This document shows, one piece after another, positions 15,625 to 24,669 of a stretch of 55,350 bases of DNA. The position numbers and the translations under genes are program-made. Location of the stretch: assembly GCA_021735445.1 (NCBI GenBank), contig JAIPHA010000007.1, forward strand, positions 1 through 55,350. The letters run 5' to 3'. The notes below the pieces were generated by a model. That model was given only the letters and a program-made list of their open reading frames with translations. It had not been told where the DNA came from and did no database searches. Within the stretch, counting starts at the first letter, position 1; every line of letters starts with the position of its first letter. The DNA comes from Candidatus Omnitrophota bacterium (GTDB taxonomy: Bacteria; Omnitrophota; Gorgyraeia; Duberdicusellales; 4484-171).

Positions 15625-16487
15625 TAATCACCTCTGTTAGTTAAAGATTTTTTCATTACAGCCGCGACCCTATCTACTTCGAGATTAACTTCGCTAAAAT
15701 GAAGAAAAGACTCTGCGCCCTGATAGATGAGCATTCCTAAGCCATTAGAAAACCTTAACCCTTTTTCCTCCGCCGCTGCTAACAGCTTAGTCCTGGCGGG
15801 ATTGTAGATAAGGTCATAGACAATTAAATCTTTATGGAGAAAATTTTTATCAACTAATAAAGGGTCATCTTTTTTTAATCCAACCGGCGTAGCATTTATC
15901 AATAAATCTTTGTTCAAGATATCCAACTCTTCTCTATTCTCAACTTGATTAATCGCTATATCGCTCTTGCAGGCTTCTGCCCATTTTTTAGACTTACAAA
16001 CCAGGCCTTTGCCTTTCTCAAGATCAATATCGAATAAGGAAATAGCTGCAACTTTTTCTTTAATTAAAGAATAAACCACGGCTTTGGCCGCGCCACCGGC
16101 TCCCAACAAAGCGACTCTAAGCCCAGAGAGACTGGTTATCTCCTTAAGATGTTTTGAAAAACCTAAAAAATCAGTGTTAAACCCTTTTATCTTTTTATCT
16201 TTTTTTACAATGGTATTAACTGCGCCAATAGCGGCGGCGCTATCTGATTTACTATCTAAATAAGTTAATATTTTTTCTTTATAGGGAACGGTAACATTTA
16301 ACCCTTTAATTTTTTCTTTGTCTAAAAAACCGTTAAAATTATTAAACTCATCGATTTTCAAAGGATAAAGGCAGTAACGGTAGGGTAAATTAAACTCCCT
16401 AAAAGCTGCATTATGCATCTTGGGCGAGAGAGAATGCTTTATCGGATACCCAATCAAGCCGCATTTTACTATATTTTTGCTATCCAT
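15624..16487 (-). CDS. aroE: Shikimate dehydrogenase
   Basis: This enzyme reduces 3-dehydroshikimate to shikimate with NADPH. The 287-aa protein has GYPIKHSLSPKMHNAAF (substrate site), NVTVPYKEKI with the catalytic Lys, the nucleotide-binding GAGGAAKA and LINATPVGL. It overlaps the preceding hypothetical gene by 8 bp and the prepilin peptidase gene by 1 bp, so translation is tightly coupled in the leuA-hyp-aroE-pilD-aroC segment. Confidence 0.95.
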   Translation of the reverse strand: MDSKNIVKCGLIGYPIKHSLSPKMHNAAFREFNLPYRYCLYPLKIDEFNNFNGFLDKEKIKGLNVTVPYKEKILTYLDSKSDSAAAIGAVNTIVKKDKKIKGFNTDFLGFSKHLKEITSLSGLRVALLGAGGAAKAVVYSLIKEKVAAISLFDIDLEKGKGLVCKSKKWAEACKSDIAINQVENREELDILNKDLLINATPVGLKKDDPLLVDKNFLHKDLIVYDLIYNPARTKLLAAAEEKGLRFSNGLGMLIYQGAESFLHFSEVNLEVDRVAAVMKKSLTNRGD

Positions 16488-16986
16488 TGCGTAATACTAC
16501 ATTCCAAAAATAATCCCAATGCTGCCTCTGGAAACGGGCAAAGGGAAAGCGATACTGATAAATTAACTCTTGCTCTATCTCATCTTGGCTTAGGTATCTT
16601 TTAACCTCAAAATTGCCTTGTTGTTCAGAAACCGGCTCATAGATTAAACGGAAAATATTGTTCCAATCTTGCTGATCAAGCTCTTTTACGAAATTATCCG
16701 GGAAAAAATTCTCTAGCTTCGTCCTCACAAGCATCAAGGATAAAGGCGGTTTCCTCACAGAAGAAGCATTTTGGCTCTGAGCAGGGCCTCTGCCCGCCGC
16801 TGAAGGGAGGTCATAGGTTAATTCGGCATTATGTTTTTTAACCTTAAACCACTCTTTTATGTATTGGATAAAATTTTCTGCTTTGGCCCTATAATTGTAA
16901 TAAGAAGAAGTTTCTTTAAATTCAATAGCTCCAAATACCAGCAAAGCGATAAAAGCTAAAAAAATTATACTGCCTATATATCTCAT
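16480..16986 (-). CDS. Conserved-looking anchored protein of unknown function
   Basis: The 168-aa protein has an N-terminal signal anchor (about 4-22), a polar linker with a low-complexity patch (AAGRGPAQSQNAS, about 63-75), and a C-terminal domain rich in aromatics (QDWNNIFRLIYEPV, YQYRFPFARFQRQHWDYFW). I recognise no family. It is wedged between leuA (4-bp ATGA overlap) and aroE (8-bp overlap), so it is certainly translated as part of the operon, yet its features suggest an envelope rather than metabolic role. Confidence 0.65.
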   Translation of the reverse strand: MRYIGSIIFLAFIALLVFGAIEFKETSSYYNYRAKAENFIQYIKEWFKVKKHNAELTYDLPSAAGRGPAQSQNASSVRKPPLSLMLVRTKLENFFPDNFVKELDQQDWNNIFRLIYEPVSEQQGNFEVKRYLSQDEIEQELIYQYRFPFARFQRQHWDYFWNVVLRNG

Positions 16987-18494
16987 ACAATCCGGTTAAC
17001 TGCATCAAGGTAAGCTTTTACCGAAGCCTCCAAAATATCCGTGCTTGCGCCTCGGCCGACTATCAGCTTTCCTTTAATCTCTACCTCTACCTTGGCCCTG
17101 CCTTGAGCATCTTTGCCCCGGGTTATTGCATCAAGCTTGTAATTGAGAAGTTTTATTTTAAGGCCGGTAATTTTATCGATCGCTTTATAACAAGAATCCA
17201 CCGGGCCATCTCCATAAGCTTTCGCCTGCAACACCTTTCTTTTATGTTTGATCTTTATCGAAGCTTGAGGAGAAATGTCTGTGCCGGTACTGAATCCTAC
17301 AGAAACCAGCTTATAGGCCTGCTTCCTCGGTTTAGTTTCTTCTTCAGCCAAAGCTATTAAATCATCATCAAAAATTTCTTTCTTTTTATCGGCTAAATTT
17401 TTAAATTTTTTAAAGAGTAAATCATTTTTCTTTTTATCAAACCTAAAACCTAATTTTTTAAGCCTCTTAGCCAAAGCATGGCGGCCGGAATGTTTTCCTA
17501 AAACAAGCTGGCTCTTGTCTAAACCGACATCTTTAGGGTCCATTATCTCATAGGTGCTTCTTTTTTTTAAAACCGCGTCCTGATGAATCCCGGCTTCATG
17601 GGCGAAGGCGTTTCGGCCTACAATCGATTTATTGGGAGCTATGGTAAATCCGGTAAGATTGCTTACCAGGCGTGAACTTCTCGATATCTCTTTAGAATTA
17701 ATACCTAATTTAAACCCGGAGAATACATCTTTTCTTGTCTTTATTGCCATCACCACTTCTTCCAAAGACGCATTCCCGGCCCGTTCACCAATTCCGTTTA
17801 TAGTACAATGCGCTTGTTTTGCTCCGGCTGAAAGCGCTGCTAGAGAATTAGCTGTAGCCATCCCCAGGTCATCATGGCAATGAATAGAAATTATAGCTTT
17901 ATTAATATTGGAAACATTATTTTTTATATCCGAGATTAAAGAAGTTATTTCTTGAGGATAGCTATAGCCTACTGTATCGGGAATGTTAATAGTTTTAGCG
18001 CCGCAGCTGATAGCAGCTTCAATAACCCGGTAGAGAAAATCTTTGGAACTGCGGGTTGCGTCTTCCGGCGAAAATTCAATATCATCGCAATGTTTCCGGG
18101 CAAGTCTAGTATACTTTTTAGTTAATGCCAGTATTTCTTCTTCTGCTTTTTTAAACTTATATTTTAAATGAATTCCGGAAGTGGCAAGAAAAATATGAAT
18201 CCGGGGTTTTTTAGCCTTTTTTAATGCTTTTGCAGCTGCTTCTATATCCTTCTTTGTGCATCTGGCTAAACCGCAAACAGAACTTTTTTTTATTTGGGCC
18301 GATACACTGCTTACTGCCTTAAAATCATCGGGGCTGGCAACCGGAAAACCGGCTTCGATTACATCCACTCCTAATCTTTCCAGCTGATAAGCAATTTCTA
18401 GTTTTTGGATAGAAGTTAAGGATGCTCCAGGAGCCTGTTCTCCGTCCCGCAGAGTTGTGTCAAATATAAATATTTTCTCTTTTTTTTTAGGCAT
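16983..18494 (-). CDS. leuA: 2-isopropylmalate synthase
   Basis: The enzyme condenses acetyl-CoA with 2-oxoisovalerate, the first step of leucine synthesis. The 503-aa protein opens with FDTTLRDGEQAPGASLT (HMGL/IPMS family), has the metal-binding HCHDDLGMATANSLA and GIGERAGNAS, and ends with the LeuA allosteric domain (about 385-503), the site of leucine feedback. This is the short (type 1) form. It lies 51 bp downstream of ilvC, separated by a heptanucleotide array, and overlaps the next gene by 4 bp. Confidence 0.93.
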   Translation of the reverse strand: MPKKKEKIFIFDTTLRDGEQAPGASLTSIQKLEIAYQLERLGVDVIEAGFPVASPDDFKAVSSVSAQIKKSSVCGLARCTKKDIEAAAKALKKAKKPRIHIFLATSGIHLKYKFKKAEEEILALTKKYTRLARKHCDDIEFSPEDATRSSKDFLYRVIEAAISCGAKTINIPDTVGYSYPQEITSLISDIKNNVSNINKAIISIHCHDDLGMATANSLAALSAGAKQAHCTINGIGERAGNASLEEVVMAIKTRKDVFSGFKLGINSKEISRSSRLVSNLTGFTIAPNKSIVGRNAFAHEAGIHQDAVLKKRSTYEIMDPKDVGLDKSQLVLGKHSGRHALAKRLKKLGFRFDKKKNDLLFKKFKNLADKKKEIFDDDLIALAEEETKPRKQAYKLVSVGFSTGTDISPQASIKIKHKRKVLQAKAYGDGPVDSCYKAIDKITGLKIKLLNYKLDAITRGKDAQGRAKVEVEIKGKLIVGRGASTDILEASVKAYLDAVNRIV

Positions 18495-18517
18495 TTTATC
18501 TTCTTATTGACTTTAAA

Positions 18518-18552
18518 CCTATGACCTATGACTTGTGACTTGTGACTATTTT
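18518..18552. repeat. Heptanucleotide array, ACAAGTC type (reverse), between ilvC and leuA
   Basis: CCTATGA, CCTATGA, CTTGTGA, CTTGTGA and CTATTTT are in strict 7-bp phase. In reverse complement the unit is ACAAGTC/ATAGGTC, the same family as the long array at 37640-37738. The last unit contains the ilvC stop codon (TAG, 18546-18548). Confidence 0.75.
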
Positions 18553-19535
18553 ATCCAGGGCATCATTTTTCTTAATTTTTTCCCTATTTTTTCTATTAAA
18601 TGTTCTTCCTCTTTTTTCTTTAAAGCTTTATAAACCGGCCGTTTAGCCTGATTCTCCAAAATCCATTCCCGGGAAAATTCTCCTGACTGAATCTCACCCA
18701 GTATTTTTTTCATCTCATCCTTTACTTTATCATTGATAACCCGGCGGCCGCGGGTAAGATCACCGTATTCGGCGGTATCGGAAACAACTTTTCTCATTCC
18801 GCCGATACCCTGTTTGTAAACCAAATCAGTAATCAACTTTAGTTCATGCAAACATTCGAAATAAGCAATTTCCGGCTGGTAGCCTGCTTCAACCAAAGTT
18901 TCAAAACCTTTTTGAATTAACTTAGTAACTCCTCCGCATAAAACAACTTGTTCTCCAAATAAATCGGTTTCCGTTTCTTCGGAAAATGTAGTTTCCAACA
19001 CACCGGCTTTCATTCCGCCAATCGCTTTGGCATAAGAAAGAGCTATCTTTTTGGCTCCTTTGCTAGCATCTTGATAAACCGCAATTAGACAAGGTACACC
19101 CTGGTTTGCCTCATACATTTCTCTCACTAATGTCCCCGGGCCTTTCGGCGCTACCATGTATACGTCTATTCCCGCCGGAGGAACTATTTGATGAAAATGA
19201 ATGTTAAAACCGTGGGAAAAGCCTAAAGCGTTGCCTTTTTTTAAGTTAGGTTCAATCTGCTCTTTATAAACTTTTGCTTGCAGCGTATCCGGAGTAAGGA
19301 TATGGATAATATCTGCCTTTTTTGCGGCTTCAGCCGCATCCAGCGGGTCAAACCCATCTTTTTTAGCTTGTTGATAGTTATCAGTACCTTTAAGCTCTGC
19401 TACCACTACTTTAACCTTTGAATCCCTTAAATTTAAAGCTTGGGCTCTTCCTTGAGCTCCATAGCCGATAACCGCCACCCTCTTTTTTGTTAATGAATTA
19501 GTTTTTAAATCTTTTTCGTAATATACTTTTGCCAT
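18546..19535 (-). CDS. ilvC: Ketol-acid reductoisomerase
   Basis: This enzyme isomerises and reduces acetolactate or acetohydroxybutyrate to dihydroxy acids with NAD(P)H and Mg2+. The 329-aa class I enzyme has the dinucleotide site [24 protein letters not shown], and the metal ligands in the KARI C-domain ([12 protein letters not shown], then ECLHELK). The start is ATG at 19535 with GGAGG 7 nt upstream; an in-frame TTG directly before is unlikely. It lies between ilvN and leuA in the ilvB-ilvN-ilvC-leuA order common in bacteria. Confidence 0.95.
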   Translation of the reverse strand: MAKVYYEKDLKTNSLTKKRVAVIGYGAQGRAQALNLRDSKVKVVVAELKGTDNYQQAKKDGFDPLDAAEAAKKADIIHILTPDTLQAKVYKEQIEPNLKKGNALGFSHGFNIHFHQIVPPAGIDVYMVAPKGPGTLVREMYEANQGVPCLIAVYQDASKGAKKIALSYAKAIGGMKAGVLETTFSEETETDLFGEQVVLCGGVTKLIQKGFETLVEAGYQPEIAYFECLHELKLITDLVYKQGIGGMRKVVSDTAEYGDLTRGRRVINDKVKDEMKKILGEIQSGEFSREWILENQAKRPVYKALKKKEEEHLIEKIGKKLRKMMPWIK

Positions 19536-19549
19536 CAATTTTCCTCCTC

Positions 19550-19577
19550 TTCTATTTTCTAACCTCTACCGTATATT
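19550..19577. repeat. Heptanucleotide array, TTCTAAC type, between ilvN and ilvC
   Basis: TTCTATT, TTCTAAC, CTCTACC and GTATATT are in 7-bp phase in the 41-bp gap. On the coding strand the unit reads GTTAGAA/AATAGAA and directly precedes the ilvC Shine-Dalgarno. The same unit type occurs at 40086-40120 and 45907-45955. Confidence 0.6.
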
Positions 19578-19580
19578 CCC

Positions 19581-20051
19581 TTATTTAGCCATTGCAATTT
19601 TGCCGGTCCTTACCAACTCTTTAATCTCAAATTTATTTAAAATCTTAAAAATATCTCCTATCTCCTCTTTATCTGCGCAAATTTCGATAATTTTGTAATC
19701 TTTTTTATCTTCAATAACTCTTACCGATTTATTTGCTTCCACCTTTTTTAAATCTTTTTGATTCTTACCTTTTACTAGCTTTATAAGCATCAACTCTCTG
19801 TCTATATATTCACGCCGGGTAAAATCGATAACTTTTATTACATCGATTAATTTATAGAGTTGTTTTTTTATCTGCTCCAAAATCCTCTCATCTTCGGCGT
19901 TAACTAAAATTGTCATGCAAGATATAGCCGGGTCCTGAGTTTCACCTACCGCTAAAGATGAGATATTGTAGCCGCGCGCGCTAAATAAAGAAGCAACTCT
20001 GGCTAAAACACCAAACTTATTTTCTACCAATGCCTGTATTGTATGCCGCAT
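19581..20051 (-). CDS. ilvN: Acetolactate synthase small (regulatory) subunit
   Basis: The 156-aa protein has an N-terminal ACT domain (HTIQALVENKFGVLARVASLFSARGYNI, residues 3-30 onward) that binds valine, and the ALS_ss_C domain from about residue 82. It activates and gives feedback control to the IlvB catalytic subunit. The gene starts at the base after the ilvB stop codon, so the subunits are translationally coupled. Confidence 0.94.
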   Translation of the reverse strand: MRHTIQALVENKFGVLARVASLFSARGYNISSLAVGETQDPAISCMTILVNAEDERILEQIKKQLYKLIDVIKVIDFTRREYIDRELMLIKLVKGKNQKDLKKVEANKSVRVIEDKKDYKIIEICADKEEIGDIFKILNKFEIKELVRTGKIAMAK

Positions 20052-21740
20052 TTAAGCCATGCCTCCGATCATTCGGTTAATAGCTTCACCAGCTGGAACC
20101 ATGGGAAATACATTTTCTTCTTCCTCAATCCAAAAATCAGCTACAACCGATTCCTTGGATTCAAGAATTTCTTTTATAGCTTTTTTAACTGATGTCTTCT
20201 TTTTAACCCTTATTCCTTTAACCCCATAGCCTTGGGCTACTTTAACAAAATCAGGATTTTTCAGAGGAGTCGCAGAATACCTGCGTTGATAAAAAATCTC
20301 CTGCCATTGCCGCACCATTCCTAAACAATTATTATTTAAGATGACTACTTTGACCGCTATCCCATAGGTAGTCAAAGTAGCTAATTCCTGAATATTCATC
20401 TGAAAAGAACCGTCTCCGGCAATAACCACAACTTCTTTTTTAGGATTAGCGACCTTTGCGCCAATCGCAGCCGGAAAGCCATACCCCATAGTTCCCAAGC
20501 CGCCGCTTGAAAGAAAATGATGCGGTTGGTTAAATTTATAAAATTGAGCGGCCCACATCTGATTTTGCCCAACTTCTGTGGCGATTATTGCTTTACCTTT
20601 GGTTTGCCGGCAAATTTCTTCAATTATATACTGAGGCATAATTCGGTCTTTTTTGCCTTTATCATAAGTTAAAGGATACTTATTTTGCCATCCCTTTATC
20701 TTTTTATGCCAGGAAGAAATTTTTGGCAGTTTGTTTTGGTCTATTTCCTGAGTTAACTGCCCTAACACATTTTTAGCATCGCCTACGATCGGCACATCAA
20801 CTTTTATATTTTTACTAATCGAAGTAGGGTCTATGTCGATATGGATGATTTTTGCCTCCGGAGCAAATCCCTTAACTTTACCGGTAATCCTGTCGTCAAA
20901 ACGGCAGCCTATCGAGATTAAAAGATCAGCTTCGGTAATCGCCATGTTTGCATACACAGTTCCATGCATTCCCGGCATCCCTAAAAATAATTCTTCTTTA
21001 GCCGGAAAACCGCCCAACCCCATAAGAGTAGCCGCAACCGGCGCTTTAATCTTTTTAGCAAAATTAAAAGTTTCTTTATCGGCGCAAGACGTAATTACCC
21101 CGCCTCCGGATATAATAACCGGTTTTTTTGCTTTATATATAGTTTTTAAAGCCTTTTTTATCTGGCCGGGATGGCCAAAAAGGGTCGGGTTATAACTACG
21201 CAAACTTATCTGTTGGGGGTAGTCAAACTCTGTTTCCTGCATTTGGATATCCACGGGAAGGTCTATCACAACCGGCCCCGGCCTTCCGGTTGAAGCCAGG
21301 TAAAAAGCCTCTTTTATGGTTTGAGTTAAATCCTTTACATCTTTTACTAAATAGTTATGTTTTGAGATTGAACGGGTAATCCCGGTTACATCAGCCTCTT
21401 GAAAAGCATCATTTCCAATCAAAGAGGTTTTAACTTGGCCGGTTATCGCAACCAGAGGAATCGAGTCCATATAAGCTGTGGCAATGCCTGTTGTAAAGTT
21501 AGTAGCGCCCGGTCCGGACGTTGCCACACAAACCCCGACTTTACCGGTTGAACGGGCATATCCGTCTGCCATATGAACCGCGCCCTGTTCATGCCTGGTT
21601 AAATAAAAGTTAATCGATTCTCCATAGAGGCTATCAAAGAAAGGAATAACCGAACCTCCCGGATAACCAAAGATGGTATCGACGCCTTCTTTTTTTAAAC
21701 TCTCGATTAGAATTTCTGATCCTTTTAATTTTTTAGCCAT
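20052..21740 (-). CDS. ilvB: Acetolactate synthase large (catalytic) subunit
   Basis: The enzyme makes 2-acetolactate or 2-aceto-2-hydroxybutyrate from pyruvate with TPP, Mg2+ and FAD. The 562-aa protein has GYPGGSVIPFFD, the TPP-activating Glu in RHEQGAVHMADGYAR, a central FAD-binding region, and the TPP motif GDGSFQMNIQEL...LNNN near the C-terminus. It is the first gene behind a good promoter (21775-21802) and the first of ilvB-ilvN-ilvC-leuA. The leader is only about 25 nt, too short for a T-box or peptide attenuator. Confidence 0.95.
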   Translation of the reverse strand: MAKKLKGSEILIESLKKEGVDTIFGYPGGSVIPFFDSLYGESINFYLTRHEQGAVHMADGYARSTGKVGVCVATSGPGATNFTTGIATAYMDSIPLVAITGQVKTSLIGNDAFQEADVTGITRSISKHNYLVKDVKDLTQTIKEAFYLASTGRPGPVVIDLPVDIQMQETEFDYPQQISLRSYNPTLFGHPGQIKKALKTIYKAKKPVIISGGGVITSCADKETFNFAKKIKAPVAATLMGLGGFPAKEELFLGMPGMHGTVYANMAITEADLLISIGCRFDDRITGKVKGFAPEAKIIHIDIDPTSISKNIKVDVPIVGDAKNVLGQLTQEIDQNKLPKISSWHKKIKGWQNKYPLTYDKGKKDRIMPQYIIEEICRQTKGKAIIATEVGQNQMWAAQFYKFNQPHHFLSSGGLGTMGYGFPAAIGAKVANPKKEVVVIAGDGSFQMNIQELATLTTYGIAVKVVILNNNCLGMVRQWQEIFYQRRYSATPLKNPDFVKVAQGYGVKGIRVKKKTSVKKAIKEILESKESVVADFWIEEEENVFPMVPAGEAINRMIGGMA

Positions 21741-21774
21741 AAATATATCCTTTCCTTTTTTTTATATCCTAAAG

Positions 21775-21802
21775 ATTATATCATTGACTCTCGATATGAC
21801 AA
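21775..21802 (-). promoter_or_regulatory. Promoter of the ilvB operon
   Basis: On the minus strand, TTGTCA (21797-21802), a 16-bp spacer and TATAAT (21775-21780) preceded by TGA (extended -10). The start point should fall about 25 nt before the ilvB ATG. Confidence 0.65.
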
Positions 21803-21825
21803 TAATTAAATCAATGATTTCAGAA

Positions 21826-23394
21826 TTATTTTCGTGATTTTAAAAGCTTGTATTCAACTGAATCAACTAAAGCCTGCCAAGAAGCTTCGATTATATTTTC
21901 CGACACCCCGATAGTTGTCCATTTTTCTTGACTATCTTGAGATTGGATTAATACCCTTACCTTTGCTGCTGTGCCTCTTTTTGCATCAAGAACCCTTACC
22001 TTAAAATCAGTAAGATGCATTTCAGAAAGTACTGGGTAAAAACCAATTAAAGCTTTCCTCAAGGCCTTATCCAAAGCATTAACCGGCCCATCCCCTTCGG
22101 CTGCGGTATGTTCAAGGTGGTTATCGATTTTTAATTTAATAGTTGCCTCAGAAATTAATTGATTATCCTGGCGTTTTTCAATCATTACTTTAAACCCTAA
22201 AAGCGTAAAAAACTTCTTTACCTTTTTAAGTTTCTTTTGCAACAAGAGCTTAAAAGAGCCTTCGGCCGCCTCAAATTGATAACCTTCTTTTTCAAGGCGC
22301 TGAACTAATTGATGGATTTCTTTTGCTTTTTTTGATTTTTTATCCAAGTCAAATTCCAACTCTTTAGCTTTGGTCACCAAGGTAGATTTTCCCGCCAGCT
22401 CTGACACAATAAATCTACGTTTATTGCCTACCAATTCGGGTTTTATCTGCTCGTAAGCTAAAGGATTTTTAATCACCGCATCAATATGGATGCCTCCTTT
22501 ATGAGCAAAAGCGCTTTTCCCCACAAAAGGATAATTATCCCTGTGGACCATATTGCAAATTTCACTCACATAATAAGAAAGATGGGTAAGATCGCTGAGT
22601 TGAGCCGAACAACCGAGTTTTTCTCCCATTTTTTTCGCTAAAATCGGAATAACCGTGATTAGATTAGCATTACCGCATCTTTCGCCATAACCATTAACCG
22701 TCCCCTGAATTTGGCTGCAGCCTTGTTTGACCCCGATTAGGGAATTAGCCGCGGCCATCTCCAAGTCATTATGGCAATGGATTCCGTAATTTCTTAAACC
22801 CAACCTTTTTTTTACTTCCCCGCTAATCGCCTCAACTTCCCAAGGCAAAGACCCCCCATTGGTATCACAAAAAATAATTAAATCCGCCCCTGCTTGATGA
22901 GCAGCTTTAACGGTCTTAAGCGCATATTCAGGATTATTTTTATAGCCGTCAAAAAAATGCTCGGCATCATAAAAAACTTTTTTCTTCCTCTTTTTTAAAA
23001 ATTCGATGCTTTTACTAATTAAGTTAATATTTTGAGAAAGGCTGATTCTTAACACTTCTTTTACGTGAAGGTCCCAGGTTTTTCCAAAAATAGTCACATA
23101 CTCTGTATCGGCTTTAATTAAACTGATAAGATTTTTATCTTTGCTGGGAGGTTTTGCCGGATGAGCAGTAGAACCAAAAGGGACTATCTTAGATTTTTTT
23201 AATTTATGTTTAGCAAAATATGCAAATAAATCGGTATCCTTTGGATTTGAATAAGGCCAGCCGCCTTCGATAAAATCTACTCCGAAATTATCCAATCTTT
23301 TGGCAATTGCGATTTTATCCTCTAAAGATAAAGATATCCCTTCAGTTTGAGAACCATCCCGTAAGGTAGTATCATAAATAGATATTTTTCTCAT
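21826..23394 (-). CDS. cimA: (R)-citramalate synthase
   Basis: The enzyme condenses acetyl-CoA with pyruvate, allowing isoleucine synthesis without threonine. The 522-aa protein shows DTTLRDGSQTEGISLS and FIEGGWPYSNPKD, the features that separate the CimA (TIGR00977) branch from LeuA, plus HCHNDLEMAAANSL and GYGERCGNANL. A LeuA-type C-terminal dimerisation/allosteric domain is present (about 405-522). It overlaps lysC by 4 bp (ATGA); a lysC-cimA pair is also known in Geobacter-like genomes. Coexistence with leuA in the window supports two separate functions. Confidence 0.92.
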   Translation of the reverse strand: MRKISIYDTTLRDGSQTEGISLSLEDKIAIAKRLDNFGVDFIEGGWPYSNPKDTDLFAYFAKHKLKKSKIVPFGSTAHPAKPPSKDKNLISLIKADTEYVTIFGKTWDLHVKEVLRISLSQNINLISKSIEFLKKRKKKVFYDAEHFFDGYKNNPEYALKTVKAAHQAGADLIIFCDTNGGSLPWEVEAISGEVKKRLGLRNYGIHCHNDLEMAAANSLIGVKQGCSQIQGTVNGYGERCGNANLITVIPILAKKMGEKLGCSAQLSDLTHLSYYVSEICNMVHRDNYPFVGKSAFAHKGGIHIDAVIKNPLAYEQIKPELVGNKRRFIVSELAGKSTLVTKAKELEFDLDKKSKKAKEIHQLVQRLEKEGYQFEAAEGSFKLLLQKKLKKVKKFFTLLGFKVMIEKRQDNQLISEATIKLKIDNHLEHTAAEGDGPVNALDKALRKALIGFYPVLSEMHLTDFKVRVLDAKRGTAAKVRVLIQSQDSQEKWTTIGVSENIIEASWQALVDSVEYKLLKSRK

Positions 23395-24647
23395 CTTTTC
23401 CCTCTCTTTTTTTTCTTATCCAACTTAAATTCTTTATGGAGTATCCTTAAGGCTTTTTTACCGGATTCTTTTTTAACCAAGCAAGAGATGCTTATTTCTG
23501 AAGTAGAAATCATATCGATATTGATTTTGTTTTTAGCTAAGACCGAAAAACATCTGGCCGCAACTCCGGAATGGCTCCTCATTCCTATCCCGACTACAGA
23601 AATTTTGGCGATATTTTTATTACTTATAACCCGGCCCGCTCCTATATTTTCTGAAATTTCCTTAGTTTTACTGATGGTTTTTTTTAATTTATTTTCGTCA
23701 ACGGTAAAAGAAATATCGGTCATTTTTCTGCGGCTGACATTCTGGACAATCATATCAATATTTATACCGGATTGGGCCAGTTGGTCAAAAACAAAAGCCG
23801 CAATCCCGGGCCTATCCGGAACATCACAGAGAGTAACCTTTGCTTCATCTTCTGCCAAGGTCACCCCTCTGACAATAACTTCTTCGATAAGTGGCGGTTT
23901 TTCCATAATTATAGTCCCCTCCTTTTTAGAAAAACTACTTCTTACATGCAGCTTTAGATTGAATTTTTTTGCGACCTCGATGGCCCTGGTATGCATCACC
24001 TGAGCTCCTGATGAGGCTAACTCCAGCATCTCATCAAAGGCAATAAAGGGAAGCTTCCTGGCAGATTTGACTTTTCTTGGATCTGTAGTATAAATCCCCT
24101 CTACATCTGTATATATTTCACAGAGCTGCGCATTCAAAGAAACTGCTAAAGCAACCGCGCTTAAATCCGACCCTCCTCTGCCTAAAGTAGTAATCTCTAA
24201 AGCGGTGCTTACTCCTTGAAAGCCGGCTACAATAATAATTTTCCCTTTTTCTAATTGTTTTTTAATTCTATCGGTCTCGATTTTTAAAATCTTAGCTTGG
24301 GTATGATAGGTATCGGTAATAATCCCAACCTGCGGGCCGGTAAAAGAAAGCGCGTCAAAGCCTCTTTTATGAATTGCCATAGCTAAAAGGGAAGAGCTAA
24401 CCTGCTCCCCGGTGGACACTAACATATCCATCTCTCTTTCTGAAGGTTCGGGATTTATTTCCTTAGCCAGTTTGATTAATTCATCTGTACTTTTACCCAT
24501 AGCAGAAACCACAACCACAACTTTTTGGCCCGAACGGGCAGAAGATATAACCTTTTCTGCAACTTTTTCGATAGCTTCTTGATCGGCCACCGAACTGCCG
24601 CCGTATTTTTGAACAACTAAACTTTTATTTACTTTTTTTAAACCCAT
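23391..24647 (-). CDS. lysC: Aspartate kinase
   Basis: This enzyme makes 4-phospho-L-aspartate, the entry step for lysine, threonine and methionine. The 418-aa monofunctional form has VQKYGGSSVAD (residues 12-22), TLGRGGSDLSAVALA and two C-terminal ACT domains (about 270-340 and 345-410: VPDRPGIAAFVFDQLAQ and VGIGMRSHSGVAARCF). A GGAGAG ribosome-binding site precedes ATG. A fused homoserine dehydrogenase is absent. It is transcribed between a CstA-type carrier and cimA. Confidence 0.94.
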   Translation of the reverse strand: MGLKKVNKSLVVQKYGGSSVADQEAIEKVAEKVISSARSGQKVVVVVSAMGKSTDELIKLAKEINPEPSEREMDMLVSTGEQVSSSLLAMAIHKRGFDALSFTGPQVGIITDTYHTQAKILKIETDRIKKQLEKGKIIIVAGFQGVSTALEITTLGRGGSDLSAVALAVSLNAQLCEIYTDVEGIYTTDPRKVKSARKLPFIAFDEMLELASSGAQVMHTRAIEVAKKFNLKLHVRSSFSKKEGTIIMEKPPLIEEVIVRGVTLAEDEAKVTLCDVPDRPGIAAFVFDQLAQSGINIDMIVQNVSRRKMTDISFTVDENKLKKTISKTKEISENIGAGRVISNKNIAKISVVGIGMRSHSGVAARCFSVLAKNKINIDMISTSEISISCLVKKESGKKALRILHKEFKLDKKKKRGKR

Positions 24648-24669
24648 CTCTCTCCTAAATATTTTTATT

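Noticed and set aside
21741-21774. T-box or leader-peptide attenuator before ilvB
   Set aside because: The predicted leader is about 25 nt, too short, and no Leu/Val/Ile codon run or terminator is present.
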